From contig NC_018681.1 of NCBI RefSeq assembly GCF_000250675.2, positions 4,030,001-4,094,000 of the forward strand: a DNA stretch of 64,000 nt, read 5' to 3'. Numbering within the stretch: the first letter of the stretch is position 1; each line of letters begins with the position of its first letter. The position numbers and the translations under genes were made by a program. Positions 53,674 through 62,129 of this stretch are shown here, piece after piece. Below the pieces are notes generated by a model, which saw nothing but the letters and a program-made list of their open reading frames with translations, was not told the DNA's origin and did no database searches. The stretch comes from Nocardia brasiliensis ATCC 700358 (GTDB lineage Bacteria > Actinomycetota > Actinomycetes > Mycobacteriales > Mycobacteriaceae).

Positions 53674-54348
53674 CTAGCCTGTCCGAGCGTCGACCGGACG
53701 CTCGGCAACCGGCGTGCTGTTGCGTTCGGCCCGCTGTTCGATGCCGAGGAGCATCTTGCGCTCCATGACCCAGCTGCCGGGCTCCATGACGAGCCGGTTG
53801 AAGAGTCTGTTCGGCAGGCGGGCGCCCGGTACGGCGATCCGGTTGCGGCTCACCAGCCGGGTGCCTCCGTCGGTCGGGTACAGCCCGAACGACCACACCC
53901 AGTTGCCGTCCGCGGACGCGAAGACCAATGTGTGCTCGGGTTCGAGAACGGCCACACGCATGCGGGGTCCGCTTGTGCCGAGAGCGAAGGAGTCTCCGAC
54001 AGAGATGTTCTGGAACTGCGGGAGAATCTCGTTCGCGCTGTGCATGTTCAGTCCGAGCAGGTTCTCGATCCAGTCGTAGGTGTATGCGCCGCCGCGGCCG
54101 GGACCGAGCTGGACCAGCCATGGCCAGATCGCACCCGGGCTCGTCGCGATCGTGATCGCCCTGGTGGCAATGACGTCCGGCGCGGTGAGCAATTCGTCAC
54201 CCGGCATTTCACGAGCGACTTCGTCCTCGGTTGCGCCCCAGGTCAGGCACCAGCGGCGCAGGAGCACCTGGTAGCCCGCTGCCAGACCGGCCAGATAGGT
54301 CGCGGTTCCCACGACGAGTGCTGTCTTCGTTCGCATTTCACGGCTCAT
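53674..54348 (-). CDS. SRPBCC-fold protein with N-terminal membrane span
   Basis: 224 residues from ATG 54348 (or 220 from ATG 54336). One N-terminal hydrophobic segment (TALVVGTATYLAGLAAGYQVLL), then a START/polyketide-cyclase-like fold: ITIATSPGAIWPWLVQLGPG, YTYDWIENLLGLN, NWVWSFGLYPTDGGTRLVSR. Such domains bind lipids or hydrophobic ligands. The start overlaps the DUF2267 stop by 11 bases or begins 1 base after it, so the genes are coupled. 19 bases upstream of the GH65 fusion. Confidence 0.8.
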   Translation of the reverse strand: MSREMRTKTALVVGTATYLAGLAAGYQVLLRRWCLTWGATEDEVAREMPGDELLTAPDVIATRAITIATSPGAIWPWLVQLGPGRGGAYTYDWIENLLGLNMHSANEILPQFQNISVGDSFALGTSGPRMRVAVLEPEHTLVFASADGNWVWSFGLYPTDGGTRLVSRNRIAVPGARLPNRLFNRLVMEPGSWVMERKMLLGIEQRAERNSTPVAERPVDARTG

Positions 54349-54961
54349 CTGCGTATTCGGCCAGGAGTAACCGGTGGGCCTCCTGGGCGGCGATCTCGGA
54401 TCGGGTACTGGCGGATTCGATATCGGGGCGATATTCCAGTCCGCGGGTGAGCACCGCGACCGCCTCGGCCAGCGTCTGTACGCGGTCGGACAGTTCGGTG
54501 AGCCGATCCTCCACTGTCTCTTCGTCATTCGGTCCCGGTGAGGTGCCGAGCAGGATTCGGTTCAGCGGGGCAGGCAGCCGGGAGAACAGATGATCGAGCA
54601 ACCCGGGGGAGCACAGATCGCGGAACGCGTCGGTGACGATCCACAGCAAACCGACGGCTTCGTCGTCGGTGACGCCCGCCGCGGACGCGAAATCGGCGAG
54701 CATATCGTTCACTTCGCGCCGTTTCGGCGCGCGGTCCGGCACCCAGCCTTCGAAGAATATGCCACGCAACAGTTCTGGCAGTTGCGCGCTCAAATGTGCG
54801 GCGGCGTGCAGTTCGAGCCGGTCACGCACGGTGTGCAGCCACGCTCGGGTGGCTCGATAGGCGAAGAGGCGATCGTCGGTGGCCATGCCGTCCGCGACAT
54901 GGCGCAGCCAGACGTTGGCGGAGTGCACGGCAGGGCCGAAAGGATCTCGTTTGTGCGACAT
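54338..54961 (-). CDS. DUF2267-domain protein
   Basis: 207 residues. The central ~115 residues (VWLRHVADGMATDDRLFAYRA, LRGIFFEGW, LLWIVTDAFRDLCSPGLLDHLF, LPAPLNRIL) are the DUF2267 helical fold, typical of proteins co-induced with stress genes. A charged C-terminal helix ends in EIAAQEAHRLLLAEYADEP. Start ATG 54961, spaced 6 bases after GAGGAG. Function unknown. Confidence 0.8.
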   Translation of the reverse strand: MSHKRDPFGPAVHSANVWLRHVADGMATDDRLFAYRATRAWLHTVRDRLELHAAAHLSAQLPELLRGIFFEGWVPDRAPKRREVNDMLADFASAAGVTDDEAVGLLWIVTDAFRDLCSPGLLDHLFSRLPAPLNRILLGTSPGPNDEETVEDRLTELSDRVQTLAEAVAVLTRGLEYRPDIESASTRSEIAAQEAHRLLLAEYADEP

Positions 54962-54975
54962 GACGGTCTCCTCGG

Positions 54976-55896
54976 TCATTCCTGATGGGTGACCATGACA
55001 GGGCAATGGGCGTGTTGGACAAGGAAATTGCTGGTGGATCCGAGCAGCAGTCCGGTGAACGCGCCGTGGCCGCGGGTGCCGACGACGAGCAGCTGCGCCG
55101 TGCCGGACAGCTCCATCAGCGGCCGGACCGGTCCACCGGAACTGACCAACCGAGTGACGCGCACGTCCGGGTACTTCTCCTGCCAGCCGGCGAGACGTTC
55201 GGCGAGCAGCGCGTCTTCGGAGTTCTCGATCTCGCTCTCGACGAGTCCGAGATCGGCTCTACCCGCGAATCCGTAGAAGTTCCAGTCACTCCAGGCGTGA
55301 ACGACGATCAATTCTACGCCGCGATCCGAGGCTTCGGCGAAGGCGGCGGCGATGGCCGCCTCACCCGCGGCGGTCGCGTCGGCCCCGACCACCACCGCGC
55401 CGGTCCGTTCGTGCACCTGCCCGGATTCGTTGCCGCGGACCACAACGACCGATCCGTGGCCGTGGCTGGTGACTGCGAGCAGGGTCGAGCCCAGGTGCGC
55501 GAATGTGCCTGCGTTGCCGGTGGCCCCGAGCACCACCAGATGCGCTGCGCTCGAGGCCTGGATGAGAACTTCGGCCGCCTTGGCGTCGGACACCTCGGTG
55601 GTGACACTGAGCTCGGGGTCGACCTGGAGCGCGAGCCGGTAGGCATCGTCGACGACCTTGCGGCCGCGCTGGAAGCTCATCTCGATGATGGGGCCCGTCA
55701 AGACGTCGTGTCTGGCGAGTTTGGCGCGGGTAGCGGCCAGGTCGAGGCCGTGCAGGACGTGCAGTCCTCTGCGACGGCGGGACGCGGCGTGCGCGGCCCA
55801 GCGGAGCGCGTCGTCGGATCCGGCCGATCCGTCGACGCCGACGACGACGCGCGCTGATGCGAGGCGGTGCGTTGTTGCGTTCTCCGGAGTGTTCAT
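54976..55896 (-). CDS. universal stress protein, tandem USP domains (type B, unpaired)
   Basis: 306 residues. The second domain has the full motif GTRGHGAFTGLLLGS. The first has the eight-residue-gap variant (GATGNAGTFAHLGS). The C-terminus (SNFLVQHAHCPVMVTHQE) and first-domain LGSTLLAVTSHGHGSVVVVRG match the type B copies at 29347, 57933 and 63045. It is the only type B copy with no type A partner beside it; instead it is followed by the DUF2267 gene 14 bases on. GAGGAAGACGAG precedes its ATG. Confidence 0.92.
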   Translation of the reverse strand: MNTPENATTHRLASARVVVGVDGSAGSDDALRWAAHAASRRRRGLHVLHGLDLAATRAKLARHDVLTGPIIEMSFQRGRKVVDDAYRLALQVDPELSVTTEVSDAKAAEVLIQASSAAHLVVLGATGNAGTFAHLGSTLLAVTSHGHGSVVVVRGNESGQVHERTGAVVVGADATAAGEAAIAAAFAEASDRGVELIVVHAWSDWNFYGFAGRADLGLVESEIENSEDALLAERLAGWQEKYPDVRVTRLVSSGGPVRPLMELSGTAQLLVVGTRGHGAFTGLLLGSTSNFLVQHAHCPVMVTHQE

Positions 55897-55922
55897 CTCG
55901 TCTTCCTCGGTGCTCGGGTGGA

Positions 55923-56996
55923 TTACGGTGCGGTGGGCGCGGATTCGCCGACAGCGGATCGGGAGACCATGACCTTGAGTGCGCCGGTTTGCGCGGAGCG
56001 GGCGAAAACGTCATAGGCGTTGGGGAATTCGGACATCTCGAAGCGGTGCGTGACGATCGGTGCCGGATCGAGCTGCCCGCTGCGGATGAGCTGGATCAGC
56101 GTGGGCGTGGAGTTCGTATCGACCAGGCCGGTGGTGATCGTCAGATCGCGGATCCAGATCCGTTCCAGGTGCAGCGTTGCCGGGGCGCCGTGCACGCCGA
56201 TGTTGGCGACATGCCCGCCCGGTCGTACGAGATCGACGGAAAGCTCGAAGGTTTCGGGTGTACCGACAGCTTCCATGACGACGTCGGCGCCCAGCCCGTC
56301 GGTCAGTCGCGCGATGCGTGCTCGGACGTCGTCGCGTCTGCTGTTGAGGGTGATATCCGCACCGAGCTTCGTGGCGGCCACCAGCCGGCTGTCGGTTACG
56401 TCGATGACGACGATATGGCCCGGACTGTACAAGCGGGCGGTCATGATCGCGGCCAGGCCGATGGGCCCGGCGCCGACGATGACGACCACATCGCCGGGCC
56501 GGACGCCACCGTTGCGGACGCCTACCTCGTGGCTGGTGGGCAGGATGTCGGCCAGCATCAACATCTGCTCGTCGGTCAGGCCGGCCGGTATCGCGTGCGT
56601 CGACAGGTCGGCGAAGGGCACGCGCACGAATTCGGCCTGGGTGCCGTCGATCAGGTGACCGAGGATCCAGCCGCCGCCACCGAGACACTGGCCATAGCGG
56701 CCCTCCTTGCAGAATCGGCACGCACCGCACGCCGAGATGCACGAGATCAGAACTCGGTCACCTACTTTGCGTGTGCGTACGCTCGAACCGACCTCGGTCA
56801 CTGTGCCCACCGCTTCGTGGCCGAGGATGCGCCCCGGCGTCACTTCGGGGACATCGCCTTTGAGGATGTGCAGATCCGTCCCGCAGATCGTGACCGCGTC
56901 CACGCGCACGATCACGTCGGTACCGTCCTGGATCACCGGTTCGGGGACTTGCTCCCAGCTCGGTTGACCGGGGCCGCGAAAGGTCATGGCGTACAT
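55923..56996 (-). CDS. zinc-dependent alcohol dehydrogenase
   Basis: 357 residues of the medium-chain dehydrogenase family. Catalytic zinc ligands C38 (TICGTD), H60 and E61 (GHEAVG); structural zinc site C90, C93, C96, C104 (CGACRFCKEGRYGQC). Rossmann motif VVIVGAGPIGLAA. Oxidises alcohols or reduces aldehydes with NAD(H); it could serve fermentative NADH disposal under low oxygen. Substrate unknown. It is between type A USP (21 bases upstream) and type B USP (26 bases downstream). Confidence 0.92.
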   Translation of the reverse strand: MYAMTFRGPGQPSWEQVPEPVIQDGTDVIVRVDAVTICGTDLHILKGDVPEVTPGRILGHEAVGTVTEVGSSVRTRKVGDRVLISCISACGACRFCKEGRYGQCLGGGGWILGHLIDGTQAEFVRVPFADLSTHAIPAGLTDEQMLMLADILPTSHEVGVRNGGVRPGDVVVIVGAGPIGLAAIMTARLYSPGHIVVIDVTDSRLVAATKLGADITLNSRRDDVRARIARLTDGLGADVVMEAVGTPETFELSVDLVRPGGHVANIGVHGAPATLHLERIWIRDLTITTGLVDTNSTPTLIQLIRSGQLDPAPIVTHRFEMSEFPNAYDVFARSAQTGALKVMVSRSAVGESAPTAP

Positions 56997-57017
56997 CTGA
57001 ATCCACCTCTGGTCGGA

Positions 57018-57893
57018 TCAGTTCGATGGGCGGGTGATGATGACCGGGCAGTCGGCGCCGTGCAGTACCGCCTGACTGACCGATCCGAGCGTCATGCCGG
57101 GGAAGCCGCCGTGGCCGTGGCTGCCGACCACGATCAGTTGCGCCGTGGCGGCGGCCGCGAGCAGGCTTTTGGCCGGGCGCGCTTCCTTGACGAGCCGCGA
57201 CACCGCGACCTCGGGGAACTTTTCCTGGTACCCGGCGATCGTCTCGGCGAGCAGTGTCTCGGCTTCGGTCTGCATGTCCGTGCGCGGGATGTAGCGGTTG
57301 AATTCCGACCAGGTGAGGATCGCGAGCAAGGGCGCGCCGCGGCGCGCCGCTTCATCGAAAGCGACTTCGAGCGCATGCGCACCCCCGGCGGATCCGTCGA
57401 CGCCGACCACCACCGGACCGCCGGCCCGCTCCGGTGCGGCATCGGTCGACTCGGGGACGACCGCGACCGGGCACTTCGCGTGCCGGGCCAGGGATGTGCT
57501 CACCGAGCCGAGCAGACCTCGGCGGATTGCGCCGTATCCATGGGTGCCGACGACGAGTAGGCGCGCCTGTGCGGACCGGTCGCGCAGCACCGGAATTGCG
57601 GGGGCTTCGACAACGAAGGTGCTGACCTCCAGATCTGGGGTTCCCGCCGCGGCAATGGCCGTCTCGCGGGCCTTGGCGGTGATGTCGGCACCGGCCTTGC
57701 GGTATGCGTCGTAGTCGATCTGGGCGAAGGCGATGCCCGGTCCGAAGTCCATCGGTGCGTCGATCGCGTAGACGATATGCAGCGGTGCGCCGTGTCGGGC
57801 CGCTGCCCGAGCGGCCCAGCGCACGGCGACGGTGGCGGCGGGGGAGCCGTCGGTGCCGACCAGCACCGGTGGGTTGATGATGTTGCTGGACAC
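57018..57893 (-). CDS. universal stress protein, tandem USP domains (type A, pair 2)
   Basis: 291 residues, starting at GTG 57893 after GAAAGG. Full ATP motifs in both domains: GTHGYGAIRRGLLGS and GSHGHGGFPGMTLGS. N-terminus (INPPVLVGTDGSP) and C-terminus (SQAVLHGADCPVIITRP) are nearly the same as the copy at 28439. Second gene of the long leftward operon, 39 bases after its type B partner. Confidence 0.93.
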   Translation of the reverse strand: MSSNIINPPVLVGTDGSPAATVAVRWAARAAARHGAPLHIVYAIDAPMDFGPGIAFAQIDYDAYRKAGADITAKARETAIAAAGTPDLEVSTFVVEAPAIPVLRDRSAQARLLVVGTHGYGAIRRGLLGSVSTSLARHAKCPVAVVPESTDAAPERAGGPVVVGVDGSAGGAHALEVAFDEAARRGAPLLAILTWSEFNRYIPRTDMQTEAETLLAETIAGYQEKFPEVAVSRLVKEARPAKSLLAAAATAQLIVVGSHGHGGFPGMTLGSVSQAVLHGADCPVIITRPSN

Positions 57894-57932
57894 GTGATTT
57901 CAGCCTTTCGAGGCGAGCGAATGGGGAGCCGG

Positions 57933-58844
57933 TCAGCTCGCGTGGACTACCTGGACCGGGCAGTGCGCGCGCTGGACCAGCGCGTTGCTGGTCGACCCGA
58001 GTAGCAGACCGCGGAATCCACCACGGCCACGGCTGCCGACGACCACGAGCTGCGCGGCTTTGGACCACTCGAGCAGGTAGTGCCGAGGTCCGGACAGATA
58101 CACCTCGCTGGTGACCACGACCTCGGGGTACTTGTCGTGCCACCCGGAAAGCTGCGTGGCGAGCAGTGCGTGCGCCTCGGCCGCGACGGTGGGATCGGTG
58201 ATGGTGCCCGAGAATCCGGCGAACCTGTCGAAATGCAGATCGCTCCACACGTGCACGGCGACCAAGCGCGCGTTTCGATCTCGCGCTTCGGCGAAGGCGG
58301 TGCCGAGCGCGACTTCGCCCGCCCCGCTCCCGTCGACACCGACCACCACGGGAGCGGTGGAATCGGGAGACCACTCGGTGCCACGGACGACCACGATGGA
58401 TCCGTGGCCGTGGCTCGCCACCGCCAGCAGGGTGGATCCGAGATGGCGAATGGTTGCGCCTTCGCCGGACGCACCGATCGCGACGAGGTGCGCCGCGGCG
58501 GACCGATCGATCAGCAGTTCTGCCGGATTCGACTGGGATACTTCGGTTTCCACGACGAGGCTAGGCTCGAGGCGCAGGGCCAGCGCCCGCGCGGCGGCTA
58601 CCCGTTCGGCACCCTGGCGGCGAATCGAGTCGAGCACAGCGGGAATCATGAGGTCATAGCTGCCCAGCACGCCGCGCTTGGCGGCGATATCGAGTCCGTT
58701 GACGAGCCGCAGTCGGCGGCCGCGGGCCGCGGCGGTGGTGGCGGCCCAGCACACGGCGTGGTCGGCGGCCGCGGAGCCGTCGACGCCGGCCACCACTGGG
58801 GCCGTGGCGATTCGGTGCGGATCATCGGTGAGCTGGGTGGCCAT
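57933..58844 (-). CDS. universal stress protein, tandem USP domains (type B, pair 2)
   Basis: 303 residues. First-domain motif is the eight-residue-gap form (GASGEGATIRHLGS), second-domain motif is full (GSRGRGGFRGLLLGS). C-terminus SNALVQRAHCPVQVVHAS. Leads an eight-gene stretch on the minus strand with no gap over 40 bases down to the GH65 fusion. The double DosR-like promoter at 58913-58948 lies 69-104 bp upstream. GAAGGG precedes ATG 58844. Confidence 0.93.
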   Translation of the reverse strand: MATQLTDDPHRIATAPVVAGVDGSAAADHAVCWAATTAAARGRRLRLVNGLDIAAKRGVLGSYDLMIPAVLDSIRRQGAERVAAARALALRLEPSLVVETEVSQSNPAELLIDRSAAAHLVAIGASGEGATIRHLGSTLLAVASHGHGSIVVVRGTEWSPDSTAPVVVGVDGSGAGEVALGTAFAEARDRNARLVAVHVWSDLHFDRFAGFSGTITDPTVAAEAHALLATQLSGWHDKYPEVVVTSEVYLSGPRHYLLEWSKAAQLVVVGSRGRGGFRGLLLGSTSNALVQRAHCPVQVVHAS

Positions 58845-58912
58845 TTCTTCGCCCTTCGAAGGTGCTGTGTTGCGGTACTTGTACGTTAGAAATGCGGAGG
58901 GTCCCGGCGCGG

Positions 58913-58948
58913 CTGTCGTTGGTCCCGAGCCCAGAGGCCCAAAGGCCG
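58913..58948 (-). promoter_or_regulatory. double DosR-like promoter of the USP-ADH-GH65 operon
   Basis: CTGTCGTTGGTCCC at 58913-58926 and AGGCCCAAAGGCCG at 58935-58948, starts 22 bp apart. The first 14-mer is identical to the one at 30334. A shared downstream element (minus-strand TTTCTAACGTAC, near 58880-58893) may be part of the -10 region. Confidence 0.76.
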
Positions 58949-58960
58949 CAATCTCCCCGT

Positions 58961-59488
58961 TCAGCAGTGGTGTGCGAGGCGGTCGTATTCGGTGTGGGCT
59001 AGACGCTCGGCCCAGGCCCGGGCGCGCGCCTGCTCACCCGCGACGAGCGGTCCGGTCATCCCGTCGACGAGGAAGTCCACGGGTTCGTCGGCCAGCTCGT
59101 AACCGATGCGGCGCAAACGTTTTCCGGTTGCTTGCGCGGCGGATCCCGGCAGCCACGGCGGCTTCGCCACCTTTGTGCCGAACGCCGCGGCACGGCGACC
59201 CTCGGGCACGCCGAGCGCCGCATCGAGCCACTCCCGGATTCCGATGTCCACCGCCACTGCCGCCTCGGTGCGCGCCGCGGCATCGAGCCGGGTCTTTCGC
59301 CGGCTCAAGCCGAAGGCGTGCGTCGGCCCGCCCACGACGAGCAGATCCACCGTCGGTGCGGGCACATTCGCGGCAGCGGACACATTGATCAACTCCACGG
59401 TGCCGAACTCGCGCAGGCCCTCGGCGATGGCTTCGGCGACCGCAGCGGTGTTGCCGAACATCGATTCGTAGACGACTCGTGATCGCAT
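58961..59488 (-). CDS. flavodoxin-family protein
   Basis: 175 residues. FMN-phosphate loop VVYESMFGNTAAVAEAIAEGL at the N-terminus, then VVGGPTHAFGLSRRKTR and AAFGTKVAKPPWLPGSAA, a short-chain flavodoxin pattern. Probably an electron carrier or FMN-dependent reductase. It is the second of a two-gene unit: the membrane protein gene ends 10 bases upstream. Its stop is about 13 bases from the DosR-like boxes of the next operon. Confidence 0.87.
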   Translation of the reverse strand: MRSRVVYESMFGNTAAVAEAIAEGLREFGTVELINVSAAANVPAPTVDLLVVGGPTHAFGLSRRKTRLDAAARTEAAVAVDIGIREWLDAALGVPEGRRAAAFGTKVAKPPWLPGSAAQATGKRLRRIGYELADEPVDFLVDGMTGPLVAGEQARARAWAERLAHTEYDRLAHHC

Positions 59489-59498
59489 CTTGTTCTCC

Positions 59499-59933
59499 TC
59501 AAGAAAGTTTCGGTTCGCTGCTATGCCTGTGACCGACCCGGAACTGCACAGCGCCCACAGCGAGGACGATCAGGCCGAGGAGCACACAGATCGGTTGCAG
59601 TACACTGAATTCGCGAATTACCGCTATCTGCACCGCAATCCAGCCGATCAGGGCCAGGCCTGCCACCATCGCGAAGATCGGTGTCCGTTCGTCGTCTCGG
59701 GCCGCGAGCACACCGGCCGCGGTCATCGGCAGGCCGACAACGACGGCCAGCATGAGGCCGCCGAAGACCGGACTGCGGAATGGGAGTCGTTGATCGAGGT
59801 CCGCGCCGAGACCGATCACCCCGGTGATCAGGCCGAGCGATCCGGCGAAAGCCCAAATCGCGACGACACCGGACACCAGGCACACCGTGGTCTGCAACGT
59901 GCCGGCTTTGCGTACGTAAGTAGTGAGTACCAT
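59499..59933 (-). CDS. four-span membrane protein of unknown function
   Basis: 144 residues with four hydrophobic spans (~13-32, ~58-78, ~86-106, ~111-130) and a short polar tail. No enzyme motif is visible. Divergent from the second SulP gene and upstream of the flavodoxin in the same direction; the pairing hints at a membrane partner for the flavodoxin, but nothing in the sequence proves it. Confidence 0.68.
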   Translation of the reverse strand: MVLTTYVRKAGTLQTTVCLVSGVVAIWAFAGSLGLITGVIGLGADLDQRLPFRSPVFGGLMLAVVVGLPMTAAGVLAARDDERTPIFAMVAGLALIGWIAVQIAVIREFSVLQPICVLLGLIVLAVGAVQFRVGHRHSSEPKLS

Positions 59934-59968
59934 TCACTTACTCTTCGCCCGCGGGCCGCTGCGCGGCA

Positions 59969-60004
59969 GGGCCCGATGGCCCCGGTCACCGGGCCGGAAG
60001 TCGT
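59969..60004 (+). promoter_or_regulatory. weak tandem DosR-like boxes, membrane protein / sulP divergent gap
   Basis: GGGCCCGATGGCCC at 59969 and GGGCCGGAAGTCGT at 59991, starts 22 bp apart. Each matches only about nine core positions; listed because of the spacing and because M. tuberculosis Rv1739c (SulP) adjoins DosR genes. Confidence 0.3.
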
Positions 60005-60057
60005 GTTCGGCGGCTTTCGCCGTCCAGCGGCGGTGCGCCGTGCACAATGCTGGAACA

Positions 60058-61761
60058 GTGTTGAGACGATGGCTGCCGGGGCTCCGGCAATTCGAGGGTT
60101 ACCAACGGGCGTGGCTGCGGTCCGACGTGGTCGCCGGCGTCACGGTCGCCGCATATCTGATTCCACAGGTGATGGCTTACGCGACGGTGGCGGGTTTGCC
60201 GCCGGTGGTCGGTCTCTGGTCAGCGATCGGGCCCCTGGCCGTGTACACGCTGCTGGCTACGTCTCGGCAGCTGTCAGTGGGACCGGAATCGACGACCGCT
60301 CTGCTGACCGCAGTGGCGCTGGCCCCGCTCGCTCTGGGGGACCCTGATCGATACGCCGCGTTGGCCGCGGTACTCGCCCTACTGGTCGGTGGGCTGTGCC
60401 TGGCGGCTTCGGCGGCCCGCCTCGGGGTGCTGGCCGACCTGTTGTCCAAGCCGGTGCTGGTGGGCTATCTCGCGGGGACGGCGGGCATGATGATCGCGGG
60501 CCAACTCGGGCGAGTCACCGGGATCTCGGTCGAGGGCGAATCCCTGTTCGCGCAACTACGCTCGTTCGTCCGCCACCTCGATCAGTGGCATTGGCAGACC
60601 AGCCTGCTGGCGGTATCCGTGCTCGGTGGACTGTTGCTGCTGGCCTGGCGCACACCCCGGATACCCGGTCCGCTGCTGGCCGTGTTGCTCTCGGCCGGTG
60701 TCGTGGCCGCATTCTCATTGCAGCGCTTCGGGATTCGAGTCGTGGGTACGGTTCCCTCCGGTATCCCCGTGCCGGGTCTGTCCGGGGTCGCCTTCGCCGA
60801 CGTGGCAGCGCTGCTGCTGCCCGCGGTGGGTATCGCAGTCGTCGGATTCTCCGACAATGCTCTCACCGCAAGAGCTTTCGCCGCTCGCCACGGTCAGCAT
60901 GTGGACGCCAATACCGAACTCGCCGCGCTGGGCGCGACCAACGTGGCGGCCGGTTTGACGCACGGATTTCCGGTGAGTTGCAGTGGCAGCAGAACCACGA
61001 TCGCCGATGTCATGGGAGCGCGGACCCAGCTGTATTCCGTTGTCGCGCTCTGCGGCATCCTCGTCGTATTGTTCGGCGCACGCGGCGTACTCGCCGCCTT
61101 TCCCACTGCGGCACTCGGCGCATTGGTGATCTACGCGGCGCTACGACTTGTCGATGTGCCAGAATTCCGGCGGATCGCCCGATTTCGACGTAGTGAATTG
61201 CTGCTGGCGCTCGGCACGGTCGCCGCGGTGCTGGCGTTGGGTGTGCTCTACGGCGTGCTCGTGGCGATCGCCTTGTCGATCTTCGATCTGCTGCGGCGCA
61301 TCGCCCGCGGCCACGACGCCATTCTCGGATTCGTGCCCGGACTCGCGGGCATGCACGACATCGACGACTATCCGGCGGCGAAACCCCTTACCGGACTTGT
61401 CATCTACCGGTACGACGCCCCGCTCTGCTTCGCGAACGCAGAGGACTTCCATCGGCGGGCACTGGCCGCGGTACAGACATGGGAGCGGCAGAGTGGGGCA
61501 CCGGTGCGCTGGTTCGTCCTCAATGCCGAGGCCAACGTCGAAGTCGATCTGACCGCACTCGACGCGGTCGAGCAGTTGCGTGCCGATCTGGCTGCGCAGG
61601 GCATCGTGTTCGCGATGGCGCGGGTCAAACAGGACCTGCGCGACGATCTGGATGCGTCCGGGCTGACCGGTGCGATCGGTGCGGATCGGCTCTACCCGAC
61701 GTTGCCCACGGCGATCGCGGCTTTTCGGGCGGACCAGCACGCCGGACCGCCCGAGTCGTAA
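60058..61761 (+). CDS. SulP-family anion transporter with STAS domain (second copy)
   Basis: 567 residues from GTG 60058 (TTG 60061 is possible; an upstream ATG at 59923 is out of context). About ten to twelve spans beginning LRSDVVAGVTVAAYLIPQVMAYA, with the GPESTTALLTAVAL block and GFPVSCSGSRTTIADVMGAR. STAS domain ~440-560 (VLNAEANVEVDLTALDAVEQL). Closest in style to M. tuberculosis Rv1739c. Anion unknown. No clear ribosome site precedes the start, so translation may be leaderless. Confidence 0.9.
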   Translation: MLRRWLPGLRQFEGYQRAWLRSDVVAGVTVAAYLIPQVMAYATVAGLPPVVGLWSAIGPLAVYTLLATSRQLSVGPESTTALLTAVALAPLALGDPDRYAALAAVLALLVGGLCLAASAARLGVLADLLSKPVLVGYLAGTAGMMIAGQLGRVTGISVEGESLFAQLRSFVRHLDQWHWQTSLLAVSVLGGLLLLAWRTPRIPGPLLAVLLSAGVVAAFSLQRFGIRVVGTVPSGIPVPGLSGVAFADVAALLLPAVGIAVVGFSDNALTARAFAARHGQHVDANTELAALGATNVAAGLTHGFPVSCSGSRTTIADVMGARTQLYSVVALCGILVVLFGARGVLAAFPTAALGALVIYAALRLVDVPEFRRIARFRRSELLLALGTVAAVLALGVLYGVLVAIALSIFDLLRRIARGHDAILGFVPGLAGMHDIDDYPAAKPLTGLVIYRYDAPLCFANAEDFHRRALAAVQTWERQSGAPVRWFVLNAEANVEVDLTALDAVEQLRADLAAQGIVFAMARVKQDLRDDLDASGLTGAIGADRLYPTLPTAIAAFRADQHAGPPES

Positions 61762-61782
61762 TGTTCCGAAAGAGCCGGAGCG

Positions 61783-62118
61783 TTATTCCACGTAGGCCCG
61801 TGCGATGCGAGCACCGACAATCAGTGCGGTGACCGCGACGACTCCGACGGCGAAGATCAAACGGTTGATATCGATCGCCGGTTGCCAGGCCACCTGACCG
61901 TCTTTGATCACGAAGGCCCCCACCGGCTTTGCCCCGAGACCGAATCCGCCGCCGGAACCCTGTTGTCCTTCGTTGTCGGACCCTTCGCCTGCGCCGCTGC
62001 CGCCGGACAGCGCTGCGGCCGTGATCACGGTGGTGCCGTTGCGCTCCACCGGTTCGGCGAACACGCGGCCGGCTTTCATCGAATCGGTCGCCGCTGCCAG
62101 GACATCTGTAGCTTTCAT
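61783..62118 (-). CDS. GerW/YtfJ-family sporulation-type protein
   Basis: 111 residues. N-terminal VLAAATDSMKAGRVFAEPVERNGTTVI, then a Gly-rich stretch (GGSGAGEGSDNEGQQGSGGG), GLGAKPVGAFVIKDGQVAW and a C-terminal membrane span (LIFAVGVVAVTALIVGARI). This is the layout of YtfJ/GerW proteins, here in an organism with no other sign of endospore genes. Last gene of the USP B-A operon at the right edge, 11 bases after the type A USP. Confidence 0.83.
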   Translation of the reverse strand: MKATDVLAAATDSMKAGRVFAEPVERNGTTVITAAALSGGSGAGEGSDNEGQQGSGGGFGLGAKPVGAFVIKDGQVAWQPAIDINRLIFAVGVVAVTALIVGARIARAYVE

Positions 62119-62129
62119 TGTGGTTTCAC

